This document shows, piece by piece, positions 16,430 to 25,186 of a stretch of 64,000 nucleotides of DNA. The first letter of the stretch is position 1. The number at the start of each line of letters is the position of its first letter. A program made the position numbers and the translations under genes. Source of the DNA: an uncultured Saprospiraceae bacterium (GTDB taxonomy: Bacteria; Bacteroidota; Bacteroidia; Chitinophagales; Saprospiraceae); contig CALLWB010000034.1 in assembly GCA_938016265.1 (NCBI GenBank), positions 106,525 through 170,524 of the forward strand, in the 5' to 3' direction. The notes under the pieces are model-generated. The model did not search any database, was not told the DNA's origin, and was given only the letters and a program-made list of their open reading frames with translations.

Positions 16430-17491
16430 TTGGCATTAAGCAATGAAGTTAAAGTAGGAGCGTTAGGCATAGCTGCCGTCGTTTTATTTGTTTTTGGATA
16501 TAATTACCTCAAAGGAAAAAACCTCTTCACCGTCGCTAACTCCTACTATGTAGAGTATGACAAAGTAGATGGTATGACCACCGGTGCGATGGTTACTGTC
16601 AATGGTTTTCAGGTGGGTTCGGTATCAGACCTATATTTAAAACCAGGTACGATCGGCAAAATTGAGGCCGTATTGATGCTGGATAGAGGCATCGAAATAC
16701 CACCAGATACAGAGGCTAATATTTTTAGCCCTGATCCCTTGAGTGGGAAAGCCATCCGTTTAATATTTGATAAAAATTGTAATGGAAGCTCAATCCCTTG
16801 TGCAGAAAGTGGTGCTAAACTAAAAGGATCAAACACTGGATTGATTGGCTCCATGACAGGAGATCTGACGCCTCACTTCGAAAAAGCGAAAGAAATCTAC
16901 CAAAATATTGTAGATACCGTCAAAACAAAACTAAAAGGTTCTGGAGATGGAAAGATGAAGAAAGATCTGGACGCCAGTATCAAAGACTTACAATCCACCC
17001 TCAAAAACCTGAATTCAGCAACCGGAAAACTGGATAAATTGCTGGACAATTCCACAGGACAACTAGAAACACTGCTTAACAACATGAACTCCATCACTGG
17101 AAATCTGAAAAAAAGCAACCAAAGCATTACCAATATCCTCCTCAATGCAGAATCGTTTACCAGCGATCTGAAAAAATTGAATTTAGACAAAACGTTACAA
17201 GGAGCAAATGGCGCAATTGCTAATCTGGATGGCACCATGAAGAATGCAAATGAAGCCATTGACGATGTGCAAACCTTACTGAAAAAAGTATCCGAGGGAG
17301 AGGGCACCATTGCTAAAGTCATGAACGATGATAAAATGTATACCAACCTCAATAACGCCATCCGGGACATGGACTTTCTATTAAAAGACTTCCGCCTAAA
17401 TCCAAGAAGGTACATCAATGTTTCGGTGATCGGCAGAAAACCAAAACCTTATAAAGGAGTGGAGAATGATCCTGAAGGAAGACAGGAATAA
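16430..17491 (+). CDS. MlaD family (MCE domain) lipid-transport protein
   Basis: 353 aa. It starts with TTG at 16430: a TGA two codons upstream closes the frame and the family's N-terminus (SNEVKVGALGIAAVVLFVFG) begins right after, so no ATG is possible without losing it. An N-terminal membrane anchor (about 8-26) is followed by the MCE/MlaD domain (about 36-120: VEYDKVDGMTTGAMVTVNGF, VGSVSDLYL, LMLDRGIEIPPDTEANIFSP, LSGKAIRLIF). A long coiled-coil region (about 135-310) repeats LNNMNSITGNL- and LLDNSTGQL-like units. It binds phospholipid in the periplasm and works with an ABC transporter (MlaEF-like) that is not in this window. It is 68 bases upstream of the OstA-like gene, probably in one operon. 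Confidence 0.88.
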   Translation: MALSNEVKVGALGIAAVVLFVFGYNYLKGKNLFTVANSYYVEYDKVDGMTTGAMVTVNGFQVGSVSDLYLKPGTIGKIEAVLMLDRGIEIPPDTEANIFSPDPLSGKAIRLIFDKNCNGSSIPCAESGAKLKGSNTGLIGSMTGDLTPHFEKAKEIYQNIVDTVKTKLKGSGDGKMKKDLDASIKDLQSTLKNLNSATGKLDKLLDNSTGQLETLLNNMNSITGNLKKSNQSITNILLNAESFTSDLKKLNLDKTLQGANGAIANLDGTMKNANEAIDDVQTLLKKVSEGEGTIAKVMNDDKMYTNLNNAIRDMDFLLKDFRLNPRRYINVSVIGRKPKPYKGVENDPEGRQE

Positions 17492-17559
17492 TTTGCATAA
17501 AACGAAGATGGCCTTACGGCTAATTTTTCCTATAATTTCCCCGCTATCAATTATTCATA

Positions 17560-19386
17560 ATGGGCACTAAACCGCATATATCGCTTACGACCAAGGCATT
17601 TTTTGTCGGGCGTTTTTGTATGCTAATCCTGCTGTTTTCTTGCTCAACTGCCCTTCTGTTTGCTCAGGAAGAAGCACCAATAGATACTTCCAAAACCAAC
17701 CTTATAAAAATACTCCATTCCGAAGTTTTAGAATACGAATTTATTGACGGCGAAGCAGAAAAACGGCTATCTGGTGATGTCGAACTGCAACAAGATGATG
17801 CGCTTATGTATTGTGATAGCGCAGTGATTATCGGAAATGAAATGGAAGCCTATGATGACGTAATTATCGAACAGGGAAATGCAAAAATGTTTTCTGATAT
17901 TTTATTGTATAACGGCGATACAAAAAGATCCGTCCTCATTGGCAATGTTATCCTAACCGATCCGCCAAACGAAATTGTAACCGACCGCCTGGACTACAAT
18001 TTAGAAACTAAAGTCGCCCACTATACCACCGGAGCAACCCTTTCCAATGATAAAACAAAACTAACCAGTGAACGTGGGTACTACAATACAGAAACTAAGG
18101 TGGCCTTCTTCAAAAATAAAGTACACGTCGAGGATCAAAACTTCATTCTGGATGCTGATACGCTACGGTATGATGCAAACACCAAAATCACTTATTTTCT
18201 GGGACCCACCAAAATCAAAACCAAGGAAAACACTATCTATTGTGAGTCTGGCTATTACGATACAGAAAAAAACTACGCCGAGTTTATTCAGAACGCATGG
18301 ATAGAAAAAGAAGGTAGCGAACGCGCACAAGCAGATCACATCATTTATGATGGCAAAACAGATAAAGCCGAACTGCTTGGAAAAACCGTCGTCAACAGAG
18401 ATCAACAGTCGATTTATTCAGACAATGCTTATTTTGATGCCTCTAATAACACTTCGATTTTCACAGACAATGTACAAGTCGTCGATGGAGAGAAGGTCAT
18501 TTTTTCAGATAGTCTAACGTACAATTCTGAAACGGGAATTGGTGTCGCAATTGGCGATGTTGCCGTCCTCGATCCTCCACAGGTTATCTATGCGGACCGC
18601 TTGGACTACAACAAAAAATCGCAGGAAGCAATTGTCACCGGCAATGTGCTTCTAATAGACACTCTGAAGGAAATCACAATAGAATGCGATGAAGCAGTTT
18701 ACAACGACAGTACCTCGTTCATCCAAGCCATTGGCAGACCTTTGTTGACCACTATGATCGATGGCGACACGCTTTATATTTCCGCAGACACCCTCACGTC
18801 CTTCAAGGAAGATCCAGATTCTGAAGACAATTCTTTCACTGCAATAAACGACGTTCGGATGTTCAAATCCGACTTGCAGGCCGTCTGTGAACTACTCACC
18901 TATAATCCAGCAGATTCCATTTTCAAGTTTTATGATGATCCGATTCTTTGGTCAGACACCACCCAGTTTACTGCGGACACGATTCTGGTTTTTCTGAAAG
19001 ACAACAAGGTCAACAAAGTAGATTTGCTGGAGAATGCACTTATCGTGAATACCCCCGACAATCAATTCTACAATCAAATAAAAGGCAAAAACATTTACGC
19101 CTATTTCAAAAAACGGGAAATCTATAAAATGGATGTCCAGGGAAATGGGGAAGTGATCTACTATGTCCGGGATGACTACAATGCTTATGTTGGAGTAAAT
19201 GAAGTGGTATGCGGCTACATGCTCGTCTTTTTTGGAGCCAATCAAGTAGAAAAGATAAATTTCTACGCACAACCCAAAGCCACCGTCCACCCAATGGGAC
19301 AAGTCAACCACAGCAAATTGAAATTAGAGGGTTATCGTTGGGAGGTGAAGAAACGGCCGCTTGGTCCCTGGATGTTGCGGTATTAG
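17560..19386 (+). CDS. OstA/LptA-like multi-repeat periplasmic protein
   Basis: 608 aa. A long signal peptide (MLILLFSCSTALLFAQ near residues 22-37) is followed by many OstA-type strands repeated along the whole protein, for example EKRLSGDVELQQDDALMYCD, AYDDVIIEQGNAKMFSD, ETKVAFFKNKVHVED and KAELLGKTVVNRDQQSIYSD. This is a much longer beta-jellyroll (bridge) than E. coli LptA. Such proteins are annotated OstA-like in Bacteroidota and probably form, or extend, the periplasmic LPS bridge towards LptD. It follows the MlaD gene and lies 2 kb from the divergent lptD. The family call is strong; the exact substrate is inferred from lptD nearby. Confidence 0.85.
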   Translation: MGTKPHISLTTKAFFVGRFCMLILLFSCSTALLFAQEEAPIDTSKTNLIKILHSEVLEYEFIDGEAEKRLSGDVELQQDDALMYCDSAVIIGNEMEAYDDVIIEQGNAKMFSDILLYNGDTKRSVLIGNVILTDPPNEIVTDRLDYNLETKVAHYTTGATLSNDKTKLTSERGYYNTETKVAFFKNKVHVEDQNFILDADTLRYDANTKITYFLGPTKIKTKENTIYCESGYYDTEKNYAEFIQNAWIEKEGSERAQADHIIYDGKTDKAELLGKTVVNRDQQSIYSDNAYFDASNNTSIFTDNVQVVDGEKVIFSDSLTYNSETGIGVAIGDVAVLDPPQVIYADRLDYNKKSQEAIVTGNVLLIDTLKEITIECDEAVYNDSTSFIQAIGRPLLTTMIDGDTLYISADTLTSFKEDPDSEDNSFTAINDVRMFKSDLQAVCELLTYNPADSIFKFYDDPILWSDTTQFTADTILVFLKDNKVNKVDLLENALIVNTPDNQFYNQIKGKNIYAYFKKREIYKMDVQGNGEVIYYVRDDYNAYVGVNEVVCGYMLVFFGANQVEKINFYAQPKATVHPMGQVNHSKLKLEGYRWEVKKRPLGPWMLRY

Positions 19387-19574
19387 TTTTGGTAGAAGGT
19401 TGTGAGTAGCAGCAATAAGGAATGTCCTCCCAAAACTTTGAAGGGGTGTAATACCAACAAAACTGCCAACTGACCCAAACCCCGAAGGAGGGAAATAATA
19501 CAGAAAGTAGCGACCCAATAACCAAAGATACGGTGGTGCTTAGCAATTTTCCTCGAATTTTATATCTTACCATT

Positions 19575-20513
19575 ATGAATTTGGAAGAGCTCAAAAACCG
19601 TAACCAAGAATTAGAAATCCTAAATACCATTGCGACGCTGCTCAATCGGGAAGTGGAGTTGACAAAAGCGTTGTCTATTACCCTACAACATTCGATAGAA
19701 CTGATGAATCTGGAGACGGGTTGGATCTGGCTGTTTCATCCGGCCTCCAATTCTGTTTTTTTGGCGGCTTCTCACAATTTGCCACCTGCGTTTACTCAGC
19801 ATCCTGAGCGATTGTCAGGCTGGTGTTATTGTATTGATAAATACCTGGCAAATAATCTGGAGACGGCTACAAACATTAGCGAAATCACTTGTACACGACT
19901 GAAGGATTTGGAGGAAGGAACTGCCGGTTTGCGCTCTCACGCTACTATTCCACTGATGGTTGGGGAGGAGAAAATCGGGCTGCTGAATATGTTGAGCGCT
20001 GAATCCGGCCAATTGACCACACATCAGCTAAACTTACTGCATACTATTGGGGAGATGCTCAGCGTAGCCGTCCAACGCACCCGATTGTTTGAAAACAGCA
20101 AACAACTGGGCATTGATGAAGAGCGAAAACGGTTGTCAGAAAACATGGAAAGTTTACTCCTCCCAGATTTGAAAATCTTGCTAGAGCGATTGGACAGGTC
20201 AGACAGTTCCACCACCCTCAAAAATCTTATCGAAAAAAATATTCACCTTACGGAACAGACCTTTTCAGATTTGAAGCAGAATACCAATTCAGAAAAATCA
20301 ACGGCTTCCTTTCAATATCCCATCACTCCCCTATCCACCAGAGAGCTCGAAGTCCTTGAATTGTTGAAATTAGGAAAACCCAACAAGGCTATAGCGACGC
20401 AACTGTTTATTGCAGAACGGACGGTGAAATTTCATGTCAGTTCGATTCTGAGTAAACTGCAGGCTGGCAATCGGACGGAGGCGGTTCGGATAGCTTCGCA
20501 GCGGGGACTCTAG
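19575..20513 (+). CDS. GAF domain - LuxR-type HTH transcriptional regulator
   Basis: 312 aa from the ATG at 19575, which fits the MNLEELKNRNQELEILN coiled-coil start better than an upstream ATG at 19533. A GAF sensor (about 10-165: LNTIATLLNREVELTKALS, ETGWIWLFHPASNSVFLAAS, SHATIPLMVGEEKIGLLNML) is followed by a helical linker. The C-terminal LuxR/FixJ HTH reads LSTRELEVLELLKLGKPNKA, IATQLFIAERTVKFHVSSIL and SKLQAGNRTEAVRIA. There is no receiver domain and no kinase next to it, so the ligand or signal acts directly on GAF, or the protein is a one-component regulator. It is alone on its transcript and its target is unknown. Confidence 0.85.
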   Translation: MNLEELKNRNQELEILNTIATLLNREVELTKALSITLQHSIELMNLETGWIWLFHPASNSVFLAASHNLPPAFTQHPERLSGWCYCIDKYLANNLETATNISEITCTRLKDLEEGTAGLRSHATIPLMVGEEKIGLLNMLSAESGQLTTHQLNLLHTIGEMLSVAVQRTRLFENSKQLGIDEERKRLSENMESLLLPDLKILLERLDRSDSSTTLKNLIEKNIHLTEQTFSDLKQNTNSEKSTASFQYPITPLSTRELEVLELLKLGKPNKAIATQLFIAERTVKFHVSSILSKLQAGNRTEAVRIASQRGL

Positions 20514-20753
20514 TTTGTTAATGGTTTATTGGGATGGGTTTATGGTTTAAACAAATGACGTAGGAGGGAATCCTCATTCGCTTGGACTTCCTCTACCAAG
20601 GAAAACCAATCCACTATTAACTATATCTACAGTTAACCAACCAAACTGTACTAAAGTACAGGTATTTTTCTATCCTTTTGGCTGATGTTTAGCACCTGCT
20701 TTTCCTAGATCTTTGTCGTGTAATAATTTTCAAACACTCTAAAAAAGTAAGTT

Positions 20754-21470
20754 ATGAATACAATAAAGAAAACAGCATTGATTACAGGCGCATCTAAAGG
20801 ATTTGGTTTGGCGCTCGCAAAGGCATTAGCACACAATGGTTGGCAACTAATCATCAATGCTAGAAACGCCAAAGCATTACTAAACGTCCAAAGACTGTTA
20901 GAAAGAGAAACAGAAGTGATCGCTATTTCAGGAGATGTCCGCGACGAGATCCATTTATTACAATTTGAGGAAAAACTTCAGGAAAGAAATTGGAAGCTTG
21001 ATTTGGTAGTGAATAACGCTTCTACGTTAGGTGTCTCTCCACAGCCTCCCTTGTTAGAATATGACATGAATACCATTCACAATATCTTCCATACCAATGT
21101 GATCGCTCCACTTTCGTTACTTCAAAAAATTAAAGACTTCCTGGAGCCAGATGCCACTATTGTCAATCTCAGTTCTGATGCTGCGGTCAATGCTTATGAG
21201 GGCTGGGGCGGATACAGTGCTAGCAAGGCGGGACTAGATCACTTAACACAGATTTTGGGTAAGGAAAACCCTTCACTTCGGGTGTTTGCCTTCGATCCTG
21301 GAGATATGCGAACGGATATGCATCAGGCCGCTTTTCCAGGGGAAGACATCTCCGATCGGCCATTGCCAAATGAAATGGCCATCCCTGCAATTTTACGGTT
21401 AATTCACGATTCGGAATACAGCAGTGGACGATTTGCGGCTGGTGAAATTATGGCTGCTATTCAGGCATAG
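20754..21470 (+). CDS. short-chain dehydrogenase/reductase (SDR)
   Basis: 238 aa classical SDR. The cofactor motif TGASKGFG is at 11-18, VVNNAS (NNA 87-89) follows, and the active site has Ser (NLSSD, about 140-141) and Tyr154-x3-Lys158 (YSASK). The NARN after strand 2 suggests an NADP(H) preference. The substrate is unknown. It ends with FAAGEIMAAI. It has its own upstream region (240 bases) and is followed by 548 bases before a QueA homologue on the same strand. SDR genes next to QueA-like genes occur elsewhere, but I make no functional link from that. Confidence 0.9.
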   Translation: MNTIKKTALITGASKGFGLALAKALAHNGWQLIINARNAKALLNVQRLLERETEVIAISGDVRDEIHLLQFEEKLQERNWKLDLVVNNASTLGVSPQPPLLEYDMNTIHNIFHTNVIAPLSLLQKIKDFLEPDATIVNLSSDAAVNAYEGWGGYSASKAGLDHLTQILGKENPSLRVFAFDPGDMRTDMHQAAFPGEDISDRPLPNEMAIPAILRLIHDSEYSSGRFAAGEIMAAIQA

Positions 21471-22018
21471 TCAAAGTGATGGGTGGCAATAGATCAGGTC
21501 GATTATTTTGAAAATTTTATTGCTTTTATTGATTAATAAGTTCAAGGTTGTTTAGGTCGACGGATTGACGAAATTTCATGAAAACTGACAATCAGTATTT
21601 AGAAATTTGCAGTCCTCCACGAATGTGGGAGGGCTTTCCCAACCCTCCGGCCACCGCCTCCCTGATTTTCTGCAAAAATCAGGGAGCAAAAATCAAACAT
21701 TTCAGTACTTGATAGAGCAACCCCAACCCTAGTGGTAAGCCCTAGAACTAAAACTATGTAAAACCGGCCGTTTAACTGCAGGGAGAAACAATTTCTCCTA
21801 CTATATAGAGTCAAAAATCCAGATTTTACATAAACCGATTTTCAAAATCCACCCCAAAACCTCCATAATCAACTCACAATCAACGAGAAAAAATTTTAAA
21901 AATAATTGAGTTTTCAAAATAAAAAAGGGACAAAATCCAATCATTAAGTCAACTTCAAACTCCGGTTTACTTTTCTAATCGCAAGTTGGAGAATTGCAAA
22001 ACATTAAAAAATAAGAGC
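21471..22018. other. 548-base intergenic region with clustered inverted repeats
   Basis: No gene is supported. The region contains GGAGGG...CCCTCC around 21628-21648 and a perfect 12-bp inverted repeat, CTCCCTGATTTT (21658-21669) and AAAATCAGGGAG (21675-21686), without a T-run. It could be structured RNA, a small palindromic element or a terminator remnant. It lies between the SDR stop and the queA start. Confidence 0.4.
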
Positions 22019-23089
22019 ATGGTAGTACAAACAATAAATAGCCCAATGGAGTTTTCTTTACCAGAAATACTAGAATGCGCTATTCCAACAGAAGAACGAG
22101 GAATCAATCGTGACGAAGTCCGCCTATTGGTTTCTAATAAAAACACTGACCAAATTCATCATACCAATTTTAAGAATATCGTCGATCATTTACAAGATGG
22201 GGATGTGCTAATCATTAACACTTCAGGCACCTTAAAAGCAGCCATACCAGTCACTCTGCCTAATAGGGAAGCTGGCCGTATACACCTATCCACTCGTAAA
22301 AAAGATGGAAACTGGCTTGCCGAAATCCGTCAGGTCATTGGCAACAAAACCAAACGCTACAACGAAACAAAAGAAGGCGACTGTTTTGAATTACCAGATG
22401 GAGGAATATTAAAAATAGAACAGCCCTTTTACAGAAATCAGCTGGAGACAAAACATTTACAATTGTGGAATGTCCGGTTTACACTCAATGATTCGATAGA
22501 ACTTTTTTTGGAAAAACATGGAATTCCTATTCGTTATTCTGATGTCCAACAAGTGTATCCTTCAGCTTACTATCAAACCGTATTTGCCAATGTACCGGGT
22601 AGTGCAGAAATGCCTTCCGCAGGCCGAGCATTTACGCATGAATTGGTAACTCAATTGATGGCCAAAGGGATTCAGTTTGCGCCTATCCTTCTGCACACTG
22701 GGGTAGCTAGTCTGGAAGTTGGCGAACAACCGTTCCCGGAATATTTTAAAGTAACCCCCACTACTGCCGACATTGTCAATCGGGCAAAATTGGAAGGAAG
22801 AAGAATCATCGCTGTGGGGACGACGGCTATCCGCGCCATTGAGTCCTCTACGGAAGAGTCAGGGCTGGTAGTTCCTCAGGAAGGATTCACCAACCTTTTC
22901 ATCACTCCAACGAGAGGCCTGAATATTGTAAATGGTTTGCTCACTGGGTTTCACGAACCTAAAGCTTCGCATCTATTAATGTTGGAAGCCCTCGCCGATC
23001 GCTCCCATCTGGCAATCAGCTACCAGGAAGCTGTGCAAGAAGGCTATCAATGGCATGAGTTTGGAGACTTGCATTTGTTGATTAGTTGA
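22019..23089 (+). CDS. queA: divergent S-adenosylmethionine:tRNA ribosyltransferase-isomerase (QueA-like)
   Basis: 356 aa from the ATG at 22019 (an upstream ATG at 21986 would add 11 residues not typical of the family). Segments of the QueA fold are clear: MEFSLPEILECAIPTEERG, GDVLIINTSGTLKAAIP, YQTVFANVPGSAEMPSAGRAF, ILLHTGVASLE, RRIIAVGTTAIRAIESS, GFTNLFITP and NGLLTGFHEPKASHLLML. QueA adds the epoxyqueuosine side chain to 7-aminomethyl-7-deazaguanine in tRNA, using SAM. It is divergent: canonical PTAGLHF is PSAGRAF, the stretch after LHxG is shortened with loss of the usual HxMHxE motif, and the end reads GDLHLL where enzymes have GDAMLI. It may be a paralogue with altered activity; no other queuosine gene is in the window. 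Confidence 0.75.
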   Translation: MVVQTINSPMEFSLPEILECAIPTEERGINRDEVRLLVSNKNTDQIHHTNFKNIVDHLQDGDVLIINTSGTLKAAIPVTLPNREAGRIHLSTRKKDGNWLAEIRQVIGNKTKRYNETKEGDCFELPDGGILKIEQPFYRNQLETKHLQLWNVRFTLNDSIELFLEKHGIPIRYSDVQQVYPSAYYQTVFANVPGSAEMPSAGRAFTHELVTQLMAKGIQFAPILLHTGVASLEVGEQPFPEYFKVTPTTADIVNRAKLEGRRIIAVGTTAIRAIESSTEESGLVVPQEGFTNLFITPTRGLNIVNGLLTGFHEPKASHLLMLEALADRSHLAISYQEAVQEGYQWHEFGDLHLLIS

Positions 23090-23179
23090 TGCATGATACT
23101 TACCGAAGAAGTCTCTCTATTCAAATTTGTAGAGGGACATCTTTGTATAAATTAGAGTGTCAAATTGATCCTTTTTATT

Positions 23180-23275
23180 TGATAAAACTTTGCGGCTCTC
23201 CGTCTATCTGCGTTTAATAAAAAACATCCTTTGCGATAAATACTTTGCGATATTCCACCTTTGCGTTTTAAAAAC
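23180..23275. repeat. degenerate CTTTGCG intergenic repeat
   Basis: The words ACTTTGCGG, CTTTGCGATAAATA, CTTTGCGATATT and CTTTGCGTTTT follow each other directly after queA. They are inverted in orientation to the AACGCAAAGACGCAAAG at 16114. This looks like a dispersed Bacteroidota intergenic motif; no function is claimed. Confidence 0.35.
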
Positions 23276-25003
23276 CTACGCACTAATCCGCTCACTATCA
23301 AATTTTTGAAACAAAAAAGCAAACCCGACCACCAAAATACACCCAATCGGATTCAACCAAAGATATGCCAACTCAATAAACTCATATTTATCCAAAGCAA
23401 AAAGCGCCAAAACCATTATTTCTGCAATAATCGCTGCAGGAAACACTGCACGCGCTCCTATATTCTTTAAATATAAAGCAACAACAAACACACCCAGAAT
23501 CGGCCCATAAAACAAGGAGCCAACAATATTCACTGCCTCAATCAAATTATCAAAATAAGAAACATAGGTGGCAAAAAACAACGCAATACACCCCCACCCC
23601 ACCGTAAACAATTTGGAGGCTTTCAAATAGTGCTGATCCTCCCGCTCGGGGGCAAATTGCCGTTTATACAAATCAATCGAAGTGGTAGTTGCCAGGGCAT
23701 TTAACTCCGAGGCAGTAGTCGACATGGCTGCCGAGAAAATCACCGCGAGGAGCAAACCAATCAGCCCATGTGGCAAGTACTTGGTCACAAAGCTGATAAA
23801 CACATAATCAGAGTCCTTGGCCGCACTTGTATTGTTTTGCTGGCTGATTAAGCTAAAGACTTCTTTACGGACAGCTTTGTGTTTTTCAGTGGCTTTATCC
23901 AAAAGTGCTGCACTGGTCGCTATTTGAGTAGGAACGCCAGAATCATTCGCGTTAAGCCAATCTTCCAAAGCAGATCGTTTGAGTTGAAAAGCCTCACTAT
24001 GCTGGGCTTCTAGTATCTGAATCTGGCTACTGTATTCTTTACTTTCTTTTAGGGTATTAATTTCTGTTTGATTAAAGAAAACGGGCGGTTCATGAAATTG
24101 ATAGAAGACAAACAACATCGCCCCTAAAAACAAAATACCAAACTGCATCGGCACTTTGAACAAGGCATTAAATAACAATCCTAGCCGGCTTTCTCTGAGG
24201 GATCGACCAGAAAGGTACCGCTGCACTTGGGATTGATCCGTACCAAAATAAGACAAGGCCAAAAAAGTACCGCCTAGGAGACCAGTCCATATATTATATT
24301 TACTATTCGGATCAAAATTAAGATCCACCACATTCAGTTTTCCCATGTAGCCAGCCACATCAACGGCCTCTCCAAATGACACATTTTCCGGCAGCAATCC
24401 GATCAGTATTCCAGTAGCAATCACCATTCCCGAAAGGATAATAATCATTTGCTGTTTCTGAGTTTGGCTCACCGCATCTGTCCCACCCGCAACCGTGTAC
24501 AAAATCACCAGAAACCCCATGATCCATATCGTCCAATTCAAGGGCCAACCCATGATGGTAGACAGGATGATTGCTGGAGCGTAAATTACAATCCCCGCTC
24601 CAATTCCCCGATGGATCAAGAAAAAAATGGCGGTTAACGTCCTCATTTTTAAGTCAAACCGACCTTCCAGGTATTCATAGGCGGTATAGACTTTGAGCTT
24701 ATAATAAATCGGTAAAATGGTGGCAGATATGATGACCATCGCAATAGGCAATCCAAAATAAAACTGAATAAACCGCATCCCATCTTCAAAGGCTTGACCA
24801 GGTGTTGATAGGAACGTGATGGCGCTTGCCTGCGTTGCCACAACGGACAAACCAATCGTCCACCAGCGAAGGTTTTGTTCTCCTTTTAGATAGGTTTCGG
24901 AATTCTTTATGCCTCTTGTTTTCCACATTCCATAGCCAACAATGTACGTCAAAGTAATCCCTAGCACCAACCAATCCAGTATGTTTAATGTCGCATTCTC
25001 CAT
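23276..25003 (-). CDS. sodium:solute symporter (SSS family)
   Basis: 575 aa, about 13-14 membrane helices. SSS features: ETYLKGEQNLRWWTIGLSVV, AITFLSTPGQAF, YTAYEYLEGRF, GGTDAVSQTQKQQM, LALSYFGTDQSQVQRYLSG, then AAMSTTASELNALATTTSID near helix 8-9. A 100-residue hydrophilic loop (about 315-420) interrupts the helices; similar insertions occur in Bacteroidota SGLT-like proteins. It imports a sugar or organic solute with Na+ across the inner membrane. It is the last gene of a minus-strand operon: PIG-L deacetylase, a 37-aa membrane peptide ending 3 bases before this start, then this transporter. That context points to uptake of an N-acetylated or sugar-like solute, by inference only. Confidence 0.9.
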   Translation of the reverse strand: MENATLNILDWLVLGITLTYIVGYGMWKTRGIKNSETYLKGEQNLRWWTIGLSVVATQASAITFLSTPGQAFEDGMRFIQFYFGLPIAMVIISATILPIYYKLKVYTAYEYLEGRFDLKMRTLTAIFFLIHRGIGAGIVIYAPAIILSTIMGWPLNWTIWIMGFLVILYTVAGGTDAVSQTQKQQMIIILSGMVIATGILIGLLPENVSFGEAVDVAGYMGKLNVVDLNFDPNSKYNIWTGLLGGTFLALSYFGTDQSQVQRYLSGRSLRESRLGLLFNALFKVPMQFGILFLGAMLFVFYQFHEPPVFFNQTEINTLKESKEYSSQIQILEAQHSEAFQLKRSALEDWLNANDSGVPTQIATSAALLDKATEKHKAVRKEVFSLISQQNNTSAAKDSDYVFISFVTKYLPHGLIGLLLAVIFSAAMSTTASELNALATTTSIDLYKRQFAPEREDQHYLKASKLFTVGWGCIALFFATYVSYFDNLIEAVNIVGSLFYGPILGVFVVALYLKNIGARAVFPAAIIAEIMVLALFALDKYEFIELAYLWLNPIGCILVVGFAFLFQKFDSERISA

Positions 25004-25006
25004 CTT

Positions 25007-25120
25007 CTAATTGTACATTTTTGTGAATAGGTAGAATAAGAACATTAATAGGAAGTGGAGGAATAGAACAACGGTATGTGCTATTTTCCAGCTGCTGAAT
25101 ATGGGTGGTTTTTCTTCCAT
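25007..25120 (-). CDS. 37-residue single-helix membrane peptide upstream of the SSS symporter
   Basis: ATG at 25118-25120 on the minus strand, TAG at 25007-25009, three bases before the symporter ATG (25003). The peptide starts MEEKPPIFSSWKIAH, runs into a hydrophobic helix (TVVLFLHFLLMFLFYLF) and ends TKMYN. The N-terminal 'E-K-P-P-I-F-x-x-W' box and this position, just before an SSS transporter, match small peptides I recall from other Bacteroidota. It is probably translationally coupled to the transporter and may be a small accessory subunit. It would be missed by ORF callers with a 60-residue cut-off. Confidence 0.7.
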   Translation of the reverse strand: MEEKPPIFSSWKIAHTVVLFLHFLLMFLFYLFTKMYN

Positions 25121-25186
25121 GGTGTTGGTTAATAGTAATGAAGGTTTTGTTTCTGATTAATGGTTTCTGGTTGATGGAAACTAATC

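Noticed and set aside
21600..21700. The inverted repeats as a mobile element or CRISPR
   Set aside because: Only single perfect stems, no spacers, no direct target duplications, no transposase nearby.
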